Positions 44,040 to 54,180 of a stretch of DNA of 64,000 nucleotides are shown here, piece after piece. How positions within the stretch are numbered: position 1 is the stretch's first letter; every line of letters starts with the position of its first letter. The position numbers and the translations under genes were made by a program. The notes under the pieces were generated by a model that was not told the DNA's origin, did no database searches, and worked only from the letters and a program-made list of their open reading frames with translations. The stretch spans positions 924,010 to 988,009 of the forward strand of contig BCLD01000009.1 of assembly GCA_001600875.1 (NCBI GenBank), given 5' to 3'. This DNA comes from Solicoccozyma terricola (lineage: Eukaryota; Basidiomycota; Tremellomycetes; Filobasidiales; Piskurozymaceae).

Positions 44040-46553
44040 TCATATCGAGCCGAGATGCCGTATGCCAGGTAGGTTTTGAATATCGGCGGATGTACCGATG
44101 GTTTCTACGAGATACCGCATAGCGTGGTTGGTTCCTTCCCGGATGATCGGTCGGGAGTGGATGGCGATCGTCGTCCCCCCAAGTCTCGAGATCAGGTTAG
44201 GATCGTCTAGCGTCCAGAATCGGTGTAATGACGGTGATTGAGAGGGTGATGACAGGTTGATACGATCACGCCGTCGAAGGAGAAGGAACCGAGTATGATT
44301 CGCTGGCACCCCCCGCACGGATGATTAGCGCGGACGCTCGCCCTTGGGAGAACCTCCGACTCGCCGCTACACTCACAATGAACATTCTGAATACCCTTGC
44401 CTACCACATCCAATTGATCCCCAAGTTTCTCAGCGATCGCAGTCGAACAAATCGCTGCTCCATGTCTTCCTTCTTCGTTTGCGGTGGCTGCGAGATACGA
44501 AGCGGCCTTGGCGGTGGAGTCGAATTCTCGACGTTTGGCGAGCGGGAAATGTTTCAAGAGGTAATTCGAGCATTGTCCCAGGGCCTGAAGTCGGTTTGAC
44601 AGCGTCAAGCCCCCTTCGCACAATGAAAAAGATAACCCCCCCCCCCCCGGGGGGTCCGACTCACCTGCTCATGACTCCCTACCCACGTAACATCCCCCAT
44701 CTTCGTCCCCTTCCTTACCACCAACGTATGTTGAATCGAGAGATCCGTGTCGGCAATAATCTCCCAACTCAGTTGCACTTCGTCACCACAGAAACCCTGG
44801 AGCGTCTCCTGCACGATTCCTCGTATCGTGTTCTCGAATGGCACGACGGCAAAGTCGGTGTTACTCTCAAACACCTCTGAGTGAGAGGGAGACTCGTTTT
44901 ATAAATCTCATGCGGAGAGAGGCTACCGGCATTTCGCGTCAAACTCACTGCTAATGGTGTTCTGTGGCACAAACTCCGCCGCCTCTGGTCCTTTAAATCT
45001 CAATGCCGCCTAGGTAACGCCAATAAATAATGTGATTAGTGATGGGCCATGAGAAGGAAAACACACTCTGGCTAGATTACCTCTTGGCCGTATGATCCCT
45101 CCGGTCCGAGATACGCAACCGTTTCAGATTGTGAGGAGGACGTCGGAGAATCGTCTACGACTTTGATGACGATCTTGCCAACTGCACGCCCACTCTCGAG
45201 CCGTTTATATGCCTCTCGGGCGTCCTGTTGATTGAAAATGGGTCAGAACAGTTTGTCTACCATCCGCCACCTCAACACTCACCTCGAACGAGTACACCCT
45301 ATCCAATATAATCTGTCCACCCTTTTCTATAAACGTCGGAATCGATTCAAATTGCTCGACACTCGCTTCGAGTATGATACAGACGTATCGTTTGCCAGCG
45401 ATTAACGAGCGGAGAGGTGTCCACCACGGTAACAAATCACAGAGATGACCTCGAGCACGGCGCAGCGGTTGAAGTGGGTTAAAAATGTTCGTAATAGGGC
45501 CTCCCATGGTTTCGCGGTGCGTTTCTTGAATGGATGCCCCGAACGTCAGCACGGCTGAGAAGGATCCTTAAGCGAACGCAAGCCATACTCACTGTCTCCA
45601 ACGATGGTCACGTAGATACCCAATTGCGGTTCTTCCGGGTCTTCCACAATCAAGTGATCGAGATATGGTATCAGCTCCGTTCCGCCGACGCAGTCCAGGA
45701 TGACGGAGAATGGTGCGTGAGGACTCTGCAAGACGGCTTGTGGAACGTGTCGGGTGGTGTAGTCAATTACCTAGCGACGAGGTGGACATTCAACACGATT
45801 GCACATTTATTCGTTGAAAAACGGTCTCATACTCACCTCATCCGCTCCCATCTTCTTGACAAAGTCTATGTTGGTCTGCGAGCAGGTGGTGACGACAGTG
45901 CAACCCAATTGCTTCGCCAGCTGAATTGCAACGTTCCCAGTCCCACCACTCCCACCAAGCACCAGTACCGACCTCTTCTTGGCTCCTGGTGGCCTATCAC
46001 CGAGCTTCCCATATTTCACAAGCGCAGTGTGCACCGTTGAGAATACGAGAGGGATTGAAGCAGCATGTACGAAATCCAAGCTCGTAGGTTTGCGGATGAT
46101 GGTGCAATCGCCTTGGTTGAGTGGCACAGTGACGTATTTCTGAAGACATCCGTTTCCAGCCATGTTCATACATAGTCCAAAGACCTGATCGCCGGGTGAA
46201 AGAGTCGTCACTCCCTTGCCAACGAGGTGGACGATACCGCTAACGTCAAACGCTGGAACTTTGGGTTGACGAGTCAAGACACCCATGATGCGGAGGGTGA
46301 GATCGTCGGAGTTTGCTCTGGAGTGTGGAGAAACAGGGATGTTGTCAGATGCGAGACGAGACTTGATAAAACGGCCGACAAGCGTGTGTCACACTCACAG
46401 CTGCCCATCCACCGGGTTCACAGCGACAGCATGGACTTGGATCGTGATTTCACCCTGCTTGGGAGGTACGATATGCGTGGTTTTGAGTTCCAGGGTGTCG
46501 CTCAGTCGTCCACGGCGAGTGAACTGCCATGCCTGGTTGGTTGCGGATGCCAT
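44040..46553 (-). CDS. Fusion: MDR oxidoreductase plus prephenate dehydratase
   Basis: N-terminal part (about 46553-45175) is a zinc-less medium-chain dehydrogenase/reductase: [52 protein letters not shown], the nucleotide-binding [20 protein letters not shown], and the usual MDR ending [20 protein letters not shown]. The same exon continues with a short Ser-rich linker ([11 protein letters not shown]) into [14 protein letters not shown], the start of prephenate dehydratase. Then come [65 protein letters not shown] and [14 protein letters not shown], with the catalytic-type NHTRFLLL. A divergent ACT-like tail (TTIAIHSRP) ends at TGA 44040. Prephenate dehydratase makes phenylpyruvate for phenylalanine. 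The linker exon has no stop and no internal ATG before the second domain. Confidence 0.85.
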
Positions 46554-47263
46554 GGAGGTGAGCTTGGTCGATGAATGGAGCAGCTGCACAGCGATGGCAT
46601 GCTGTTCAACAATTGTTGGAAGGAGGTGGAGGCGGAACGTGTCACGTGCTTCACAACACCGTGCGTGTCCTGTAGTCCCTCCCAATCCCCACCTCTTCTG
46701 AAGCTCATGCACAGCGACCACGATGGGTATGGTACTATTGCAGAGTATGGCGTCGTCTTCAGGAGATCGGATAGTATATCTCTGCAGAAAGAAAAAAAAA
46801 ACAACCTCGCAGAATCTGCATATATTCCACCGTCGAGTGAAAGAACTCTGTGCGTCGAATAAGCTTGCCTTCAGCACCTACGTGTAAGGTAGTTAGCACC
46901 GCATGGATGCTCGCTTGTGGGTTACATATCCTTAACGATCGCCCGTATCAGGAGTACGATGTAACAAGAACCGTCAAAGGAGTAGATGGAACGCCAAACC
47001 ATGAAATTGCGTTACGATTGCATGCTCGCCGTTTCGAACTCGGCTTCCATTCAAGCTGCACCCCGTCGTGCCTGGTTTTCACCCATCATGAGACATTGAG
47101 TCGATATAGGATACCAGCTGTGCCTGCTGCAAGCCCCAGAGCTTCACATACTAGATGAACTAATGCGCCGCTATCCTGTCGGAACCCACCCACCCCAACC
47201 TGCAGACACCAGAAACCCCATTCGCCACCCACTTCATTCACAATCACCCATCACCTTCTCGCC
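46554..47263. promoter_or_regulatory. Divergent promoter region
   Basis: Separates the start of the MDR/PDT fusion gene (minus) from the gene at 47264 (plus). Frames here are short and do not resemble protein families. There is an A run at about 46791-46802 and an AT-rich patch at about 46920-46960. Confidence 0.45.
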
Positions 47264-48349
47264 ATGCCTCCGTTCCCTCAACAAACATCCCCGCCTCACC
47301 AAAGTACCTCTTACACCAACCGCACCATCGACGACACAAACACAGCCATCACCTACAACGGATTTTCACCGCAGCGATGCGAAACTGGCAATTGCGTTTA
47401 TGACGGTACTGTTCACGAGGCTACAACTGTCGGTGCAACTGCTTCATTCACCTTCGTCGGCACCGATCTCTATTTTTACGGCATTCAAGGACCGGAATAT
47501 GGGACGTTTACCGTTCAGATTGATGGTGCTTCCAATGTCTACGATGGGAACGCCGAGTTTCCTGCTATCTACGCTCCGGCTTTCTTACTAGGAATTCACG
47601 GCCTATCCCAAGGCAGTCATAACGTCGTTTTAGAGACCTGCGAGGCAGGGAAGACAGTCGCACTGGATAGCATAATATACACGACGGGGTCTGGGTCCGC
47701 AGCTGGGGGAGGTAATGGAGACACATCACCGACAACAGTCATCGTTGGAGGTCCTGAACCTGCAGCCTCAGGTCATGTCCAGACGTATTCTACTCCCATT
47801 GCCACTATCACCACGACCGACGTATTTGGTCAAGTGGGCACCAGCGTTATCTATGGACCAGCAACCATTACCGCAGCAGGCACAGTATCAGCACCCCAAC
47901 CCGCGAAGAACAATGCCGGACCCATCGTTGGAGGAGTCATCGGGGTGCTCTTATTTCTGGTAATTGTTTGGTGGATTCTCGAAGGGAAGACCAAGTCCAA
48001 GGCTGACCCACCTGCAACACCTGACGCAACGCCTGCCGCAACGCCTGCCGCAACACCCGCCGCAACTGCTGCCCCGACCTGATCCCACTCCTACCAGGCA
48101 CTCGCCTTCCTCCTCTATCGCTATTTCAAGCGCAATCCCATCGCAGAAAAGGCGAAGGCGAAGGAAGAAAAGTCGGACGCCGAAGCGTTCACCTGGTGGC
48201 CTATGGACCGGTATCTCCCTACCTACTCTTCCAACGAGCCCGAGTTGTCGGAGAAGGATAAGGAAAAGCACAGGAAGGTGGAGGCGAGTGAGAAGGAGCG
48301 AGCAGCCAAGAGAAAGGCAAAGATGGCCGCTGCAGCTGCTGGGTCATGA
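47264..48349 (+). CDS. Single-span surface protein with alternative C-terminus
   Basis: The extracellular part begins NRTIDDTNTAITYNGFSPQR and forms a beta-rich domain (SFTFVGTDLYFYGIQGPEYG, QIDGASNVYDGN, LDSIIYTTG) of the kind common in basidiomycete membrane proteins, followed by a Ser/Thr/Gly stalk. Splicing out 47960-48097 (GTAATT...CCAG, phase 0) gives a 315-residue protein in which GGVIGVLLFL joins ALAFLLYRYFKRNPIAEKAK, one membrane helix plus a basic cytosolic tail ending at TGA 48349. Without splicing, a different helix (VIVWWILEGK) and a PAAT-repeat tail end at 48082 (272 residues). No cleavable signal peptide is seen after the ATG at 47264. Function unknown. Confidence 0.7.
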
Positions 48350-48478
48350 GTGGTTATACCTGTTGTTGTCTCTGTGATTTAGTTGTAGACGTACCATGCA
48401 TCGTTCCCTACCATACAAGACGATAACCATCACTTTAACAACCGAAAACCCTAATGCACCAATTACAAGCCAATTCTC

Positions 48479-50609
48479 TCACGCTCGAGGTTTGCCAACA
48501 ACAAACTGTCCAGTCACAGGCACCCCGTCCACCGTCACCTGACTTTGCACCCCTGACACATCCACCTGTACACCCGCCCTGCCCTTCACTCCAGCTAATG
48601 CTCCACCCTTGAAGATGATCTTGCCGACAAAGTCCGACAAGATTGTGTCTCGGCCGGGTAGGACGTCCAAGGGGACGTTATGAATCGGTGCGCGAACGAT
48701 CAACAGATTCGGATCATCTGGTGATTCTCTAGAGGAAGCTGGAAGATAGACCTCTGGGTGTATACGACCAAATGCCTTGGCAGGGTAAGGTGGCATTGTA
48801 GGATCCAGGTCTCCATCGTCTGGTGGGTCGCCGTCGAACACGAGTACATCGGGCGCGACGCCAAACACCTCGATGTCAACACCGCGCATGTCCTTTGGTA
48901 GCTCTACCACTGCTATCACCACCCCGGACGCCGTCATCTTGCCGAGCCGTTCGGAAATTTTCATGTCTTCTATGGTGATCGAGCGGATGAGGTCCGGGGA
49001 GGGGTACGGAGCGGGGAATGTGACGTTGACAGCAAAGGATAATAGCAAGCCACGTAGCCATGATGGTGGTAGTGGCGATGTAGGTGGTATACCGGCAGGT
49101 AGATGGGATGTCCCGCGGACCAGGACTTGATTATCTTCACCTCGCAGGTAGCGACGGAGGAAATCCGAAAGGGCGTCGTCGTCGATTGAAGCATTCGCAG
49201 GTGTGTCGTCGATGATCGTCCCTTGAATATGTATCGCAATTTCGTCCTGTCCATGCAGAGACACCGGCGACGTCAACACGTCAGCCATTCGGATATGTCG
49301 CGGCATGGTCCCGTTCTCGCTGCGAGCCAAGAGGAAGATTCCAAAGGGAAGCTCGAACGGGAACTCGGCTCGAACATCTTTGACAAAGTTCTGCAAGGTT
49401 GCAAGAGCGAAGACCTCGAGTTTGCAGGTGTCGTTCCCGCTGTTGATCGTTTCTGGAAGGTTCGGAGACACTATCACGGTACGAAAAGAATAAGATCGAA
49501 GTTTGATGAGAGAAGCGAGGTTTGTCCCTGGTTGAGGAATACCGGGAATTGATGCGACTGATTGAACAGCAAAAAACCACCGACACATCAACGATCTGAA
49601 GATCACAGTAAAGATCGGAGAAGAGAGAGGGGACGGGCGACTGTGGAGGTAGGAGAGGACGGGGGCGAGGTTAGGGGTGGAAGGTAGGATGGGGAGAAAT
49701 GGGCTCGGCAAGGTGGATTGCCTGCAAACACTCACCATCAAGATCCATCGGAACCACCAGACCGTGCCTGCTTCCCCGAATCCAACGTCTCCATCCTCCA
49801 CCGACGGCGTTAACTTGAACCTTCCTAACCCTCACCTCCACACTAAGCTTCCCTTTGATCCAGCCTTGCCTAGCAAACTCCAACAAATCCTCTGGATGAG
49901 CAAGTGGAGCGACCTGCGTGATCACTGTCACTGGCGATAGCCAAGCGGGTACGCCTGGACTGCCGGTATGTGGTGGAAAGGTGGGAGGATGGTCCGAACG
50001 TAGTGCAGGAGTGAGCGGAACCGGTAAAGACTTGCTTATCTGAAGAGATAACAGCGGTCGAGAGTTCAAACCGGACACCGATGGGTACACCTCGATGGAA
50101 TCGGGAATGTCCACACGTAGTTCTCCGACCTGGTCGACGGCCCATCGTCCAAACGAGCTACGTAAACTTTCCCACCAAGCAGCGCCGCCACCCCGTTCGC
50201 CATCCACCACTTCCCGCCTATCCAAACCGAGCATATGATCCGCATCCACCCCGATGTATCCATCCATCTGCACCCAAATTCCCGATTCCGTTACGTTGAT
50301 GACATCGATCCGCTCTGGACCCCGCCAGACTATGCCGCGAGTCAGCTGTGCCTCCTCTGTCCGTCCGGGTATATACGACCATGCCAGCAGCACGAAGAAG
50401 AGGCTGGCGGCGAGTAGTACGGTGAAGGAGACCACGGCCGCTGTGAGGAGGTGACCTCGCCACGCTGATCTGCCTGCTGACCGTCTTGAACGTCCATCGA
50501 CTACTCCCACCTGCTCATCATCGAGCTGTGTGTTACTTGGACCCGATAGCAGGGGAGTTGTCTCTGATCGGTCCACTGACTTTCCCTTGTCTGTCTTGCG
50601 GGGTTCCAT
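48479..50609 (-). CDS. Type II membrane protein with large luminal domain
   Basis: ATG at 50609 gives MEPRKTDKGKSVDRSETTPL with a dileucine-like ETTPLLSG sorting signal. A single membrane helix (TAAVVSFTVLLAASLFFVLL) and a lumenal domain of about 550 residues follow. A 178-nt intron (49558-49735) joins PMDLD to VASIPGIPQPGTNLASL; the frame then runs to TGA at 48479. The lumenal sequence has repeated beta-sandwich-like blocks (ERIDVINVTESGIWVQMDGY, LSVEVRVRKVQVNAVGGG, NVTFPAPYPSPDL, VTVDGVPVTGQFVV). The layout resembles fungal vacuolar proteins with tandem DUF3712-type lipid-transfer-like domains, such as yeast Tag1. That link is tentative; no catalytic motif is visible. Confidence 0.72.
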
Positions 50610-50767
50610 TGGTCTGTGAATGCCGCTGGAGATGGTCCAGATGGTCCTGTGTCCTGTATCCTGCAGATAGGCAACCAACCTGTTAACATAACTGCTACTC
50701 GCTCCCGATCCTGGAACAAAGGGGTCACGTGGTTGTTTCAGACTTCTGGGCGATGGTCATGGTCATG

Positions 50768-53644
50768 CTACAACTGCCAGCCTCGCATCCTCCCTACAGC
50801 TCTCAACACCGCACCCTCCTCCCTCCTCCCCAACGCTCCAATCTTCCCCCGCAGCTCTACCTCGCTCCGAGCCTCGCTTCCTTCCCGCCAGCGTTCCAGT
50901 TCCTCCCATTCCACGTCGAGCGCGCTGATGGCGTTGGACAGATATGCCAGGTCTGCGGCGAGTTGTGCAGATCCAGCCGGGCTCAGAGGCGGTGGAATAG
51001 ATGGGAGAATCGATTTGGTGAGATGGGAGAGCAGGCTGAGTGCGAGAGAGGACACCCAGGATGACAATACGAGCTCGGGCGGCGGATCCTTGCTTGCCGG
51101 CGCTTCAGCAGGAGAAGCTGGCGATGACGCCGCAGTCCCTGAACCACTTGCCAAAATACCCGGAGATGACAACGGCCGATGTGATCCATCCATAGACGGC
51201 AGCCCTTCATCCTGACTGCTAAGCTCCCTCAAAGCTTCATGATCGATGAAAGGTAGCGTTTCCAGCGAGAAGCTCAATCCGCCGTCAGACGCATACACCT
51301 CGAACAGGCGGAGTAGATTCAGCAGTCCTTCCGAGACGTGTGTAATCGTGTCAGTCGGAGACAGGGAGAACGTTGGGACTTGAAGTTCACCACGACGGAC
51401 GATCTTGTCCGGCTGAGACCAGACAGGGAGACCGGCGTAGTTGCTGAGAAGCACTCGTAACGGCGCGAGGATGATGTGTTGAAGAAGTAGCTGACTGTCT
51501 CTAGTGAATTCCTTTATCGCTGCTGTCCCATCTGACAACAATGGCCCACTCGCTATCCTCCCTCTCGACCTCTCCAACAGCTTCTGCAACTCAGCCGAGT
51601 GCAACGCCGTCTGCTGGAGCATCGACATAGCTGTCCGCGAGATCCCACCATCACTAGGTGTAGGGTTCTCACTCCTACGACCTTCCATTTCCTTGTCGAC
51701 TTTACGTGCGAGATCCATCACCTTTCGCTCAATCCCGAGCAGGCGATCGCGGACGGAACGGCATGTCTGCAGGATATGCAGACCGAGCTGGAAAGACGCC
51801 CAATCCTCCTCAGAGTAGTCTAATGAGCCGAGGTCATCGAGTTCGTCCAAGCCGTCTGCAGTGGCAGGAGCAGATGACTTTGCGTCCTTGGACGTAGCAG
51901 CTTCAAGGAGTGCAGTCGAATCCCTGATCGCAGTCTTCACCGCGCTATCGATAGCTTCCACCAATCCCGTCAACGCATAGCCGTACGTGAATGCCATACA
52001 TCGCGCTACTGCTTCATCTGCTAGACCTTGCAGTCGAGTCATCCTATCCATAAGGACACGCGGAGCATCTGTTCTCTTCGTCAACGGTTTGGTGAATACG
52101 GTATCCGTTTTCAGCTCGTACGCGAGCAGTTTTCGTTCCAACGCGCCGTAGTCCGACTGGTAATCAACGAACGGCTCGAGGAATGTTGGTTCCCACACAC
52201 GTAAGCCGTCATCCCCACGGGACGAAGGTAAAGCGAGGGAATGACTAATGGATCCACCGGCTCCATACGGACGAGAGAATCGTCGTGATGCACGTTTGGC
52301 CGAGTTCGTGGCGGTAATGGATGATGACCTGCGGCGATGTCCAGCTTGAACGGCATCCGCTAGCTCGTCCGTGGAACCGGTTGATGCAGCGAGCGCGGGT
52401 GATCTGTCGCCTCCAACCGTTGCGACCATATTTTCTACAAGCGACCTCGTACTGGTGACAAAGTCGGTCGTCGACTTCCATGCCATGATCAGCTGAGGTA
52501 ACGCCAGCCCGCCGTGATAGTCCGCTAACGACTGCAGACGTTGAGCGAACGAAGGGTTAAGGGCTTCGTATGTCGTCTGTACGAACGAGATGAGGGTGGC
52601 GACGGGGTCTGGGAAGATTCCAGGGATAGAAGTGACTTCGTTGGCGATAGCAGCTTGGAAAGTAGCGAAGAAGCGAGGAAGAAAGATCGAGAACGACTCT
52701 GCAGGGGGTTGCTCTTCCTCGAACTTTGAAGATCCCACGACCAGATTTACGGATTCCCACATCTTCAGCAAGTCCGATCTTCTCGCTGCAAAGTAGGACT
52801 CCATGAACTCTGTCTCCCGTTCTATCAACCCGTAGATGTCGTAGATATCTTTTAGATTCAACTTCTCCTCCTCGTCTTGTATGTCAGCCGTAACCCCATT
52901 CGCTTGATTCTTGACCGTGTCCGCCAGCACCGCATTCAACCTCGCCTCAAGCTGATTCTGCAATGACACCAACAGATTCTTTCGCATGGTATATTCTGCC
53001 GGTGTGTTCTGGAAGACCTGAATTGACGTTGAAGCTTCCGCTAGTCGTTTGGCAGCTTTGCGGTAAGATGAATTGGCTAACAGAGATGTTGTCTCCTGTT
53101 CTAAAGATGACCACGATTCGGCTTCCCTCAACACGTCTCTAGCTTCCTCCATCCTTGTCTTCACCGTGTCGAGATATGTCATGCGATCTAGTACTTTCTT
53201 CGTGTCGTCCTTTCCATCTTGCTGTATCCCGCTGCCTCCCAACCGAGCCTTATCCTGTACCGATTGCAGGGATTGCCTTACCGACGCCGCCGATTCACGC
53301 ATGAATTGCAGGTCGTAAGTGAGACGCGGTACGGTCCTTGAGATGTCATGTATCGATCGTTCCAGCTGAGCAGATGTGTCCTGAGAGAGAATGGAGAGAC
53401 GGGTGAGGATATCGGCGACGGAGCGCTCGATATATGAGAGGTCGGTTGAAGAGGAAGATGATGAGGTTGATAACAAGTCATTGAGAAATGCGGGTATGTC
53501 ATCGTATGAATCCAACAGGTCCGCGAGCGCGTTCGTTGTGGCCAGACTCTCGGAGATTTGATTGCTTGCGGGAACCAGGGCAGCTTCATCGGCTTCAGCG
53601 ATACCGTCGAGAGCGCTCGACGGAGGCGGGGTGAATGGCGCCAT
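50768..53644 (-). CDS. COG7: Conserved oligomeric Golgi complex subunit 7
   Basis: A single uninterrupted exon of about 958 codons, unusual in this intron-rich window. The ATG at 53644 gives MAPFTPPPSSALDG. The same frame is open for 15 codons upstream with no other ATG. COG7 features: an N-terminal SNARE-tether-like coiled coil (DDIPAFLNDLL, LSYIERSVADILTRLSILSQ, RLTYDLQFMRESAASVRQSL), the diagnostic YLDTVKTRMEEARDVLREAE, EYTMRKNLLVSLQNQLEARL and TTYEALNPSFAQRLQSL, with long helical bundles to the C-terminus (AVLRAVGRMRGWQL). COG tethers intra-Golgi retrograde vesicles and supports glycosylation-enzyme recycling. Low-complexity Ser and Ala inserts make it longer than human COG7 (770 residues). 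Confidence 0.87.
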   Translation of the reverse strand: MAPFTPPPSSALDGIAEADEAALVPASNQISESLATTNALADLLDSYDDIPAFLNDLLSTSSSSSSTDLSYIERSVADILTRLSILSQDTSAQLERSIHDISRTVPRLTYDLQFMRESAASVRQSLQSVQDKARLGGSGIQQDGKDDTKKVLDRMTYLDTVKTRMEEARDVLREAESWSSLEQETTSLLANSSYRKAAKRLAEASTSIQVFQNTPAEYTMRKNLLVSLQNQLEARLNAVLADTVKNQANGVTADIQDEEEKLNLKDIYDIYGLIERETEFMESYFAARRSDLLKMWESVNLVVGSSKFEEEQPPAESFSIFLPRFFATFQAAIANEVTSIPGIFPDPVATLISFVQTTYEALNPSFAQRLQSLADYHGGLALPQLIMAWKSTTDFVTSTRSLVENMVATVGGDRSPALAASTGSTDELADAVQAGHRRRSSSITATNSAKRASRRFSRPYGAGGSISHSLALPSSRGDDGLRVWEPTFLEPFVDYQSDYGALERKLLAYELKTDTVFTKPLTKRTDAPRVLMDRMTRLQGLADEAVARCMAFTYGYALTGLVEAIDSAVKTAIRDSTALLEAATSKDAKSSAPATADGLDELDDLGSLDYSEEDWASFQLGLHILQTCRSVRDRLLGIERKVMDLARKVDKEMEGRRSENPTPSDGGISRTAMSMLQQTALHSAELQKLLERSRGRIASGPLLSDGTAAIKEFTRDSQLLLQHIILAPLRVLLSNYAGLPVWSQPDKIVRRGELQVPTFSLSPTDTITHVSEGLLNLLRLFEVYASDGGLSFSLETLPFIDHEALRELSSQDEGLPSMDGSHRPLSSPGILASGSGTAASSPASPAEAPASKDPPPELVLSSWVSSLALSLLSHLTKSILPSIPPPLSPAGSAQLAADLAYLSNAISALDVEWEELERWREGSEARSEVELRGKIGALGRREEGAVLRAVGRMRGWQL

Positions 53645-54180
53645 CGCGTCGAGCTCGGCGTTGAAGTAGATGGAGAGCTGTCGGCGCAACGTCAGGATTA
53701 GAAAGGTTCAGCGGAAGTCGCAGCGAGCGTCTCACCCCGTGGCTGACCGTTCTAACCGACTGATAGAGTTGTATATTGAGTTTGCGTATGTTGTTGGTGA
53801 TGAGGATTCCACCTGAAGCTGACCTGTCTTCTCACGTGGCGCTACAAAATCCGCGGTGCACCGGAACGGGTGGCAAATTTCCAATGAGCAATATCACAGA
53901 ATAGATGGTATCACAACTACCTATGCCGTATTAAACGGCTACAAAGAGTCCTCCGCAATCCAACCTCCCAAATCGGCCCACGATTGCAACACAATTTTTT
54001 TGAACTACAGACAGTATATGAAACCGTCTTGCATGCGTTGCCTCCCAAACGATTTGTTTACGCCCAACTGCCCTTGACAGGACCAAAGTACTCGCCTGCA
54101 GTGCTGTGGATTCAGATCCAACAAGATAGAGGTCAGGAACGAGAACGACGTGTGCAAGTGTACAAAGAGGGCGGAGATGC
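53645..54180. other. Intergenic region between COG7 and OPT
   Basis: Promoter/leader of COG7 and 3' UTR of the OPT gene, both on the minus strand. Short frames only; no RNA gene or repeat was seen. Confidence 0.5.

Noticed and set aside
49735..49801. Extending the last exon of the 48479-50609 gene upstream as a separate protein start
   Set aside because: That stretch is out of frame with the conserved first exon and is replaced by an intron (49558-49735) that restores one continuous protein.
53645..53689. Starting COG7 at the upstream end of the open frame (53689)
   Set aside because: The first codon there is TTG; the first ATG is at 53644.
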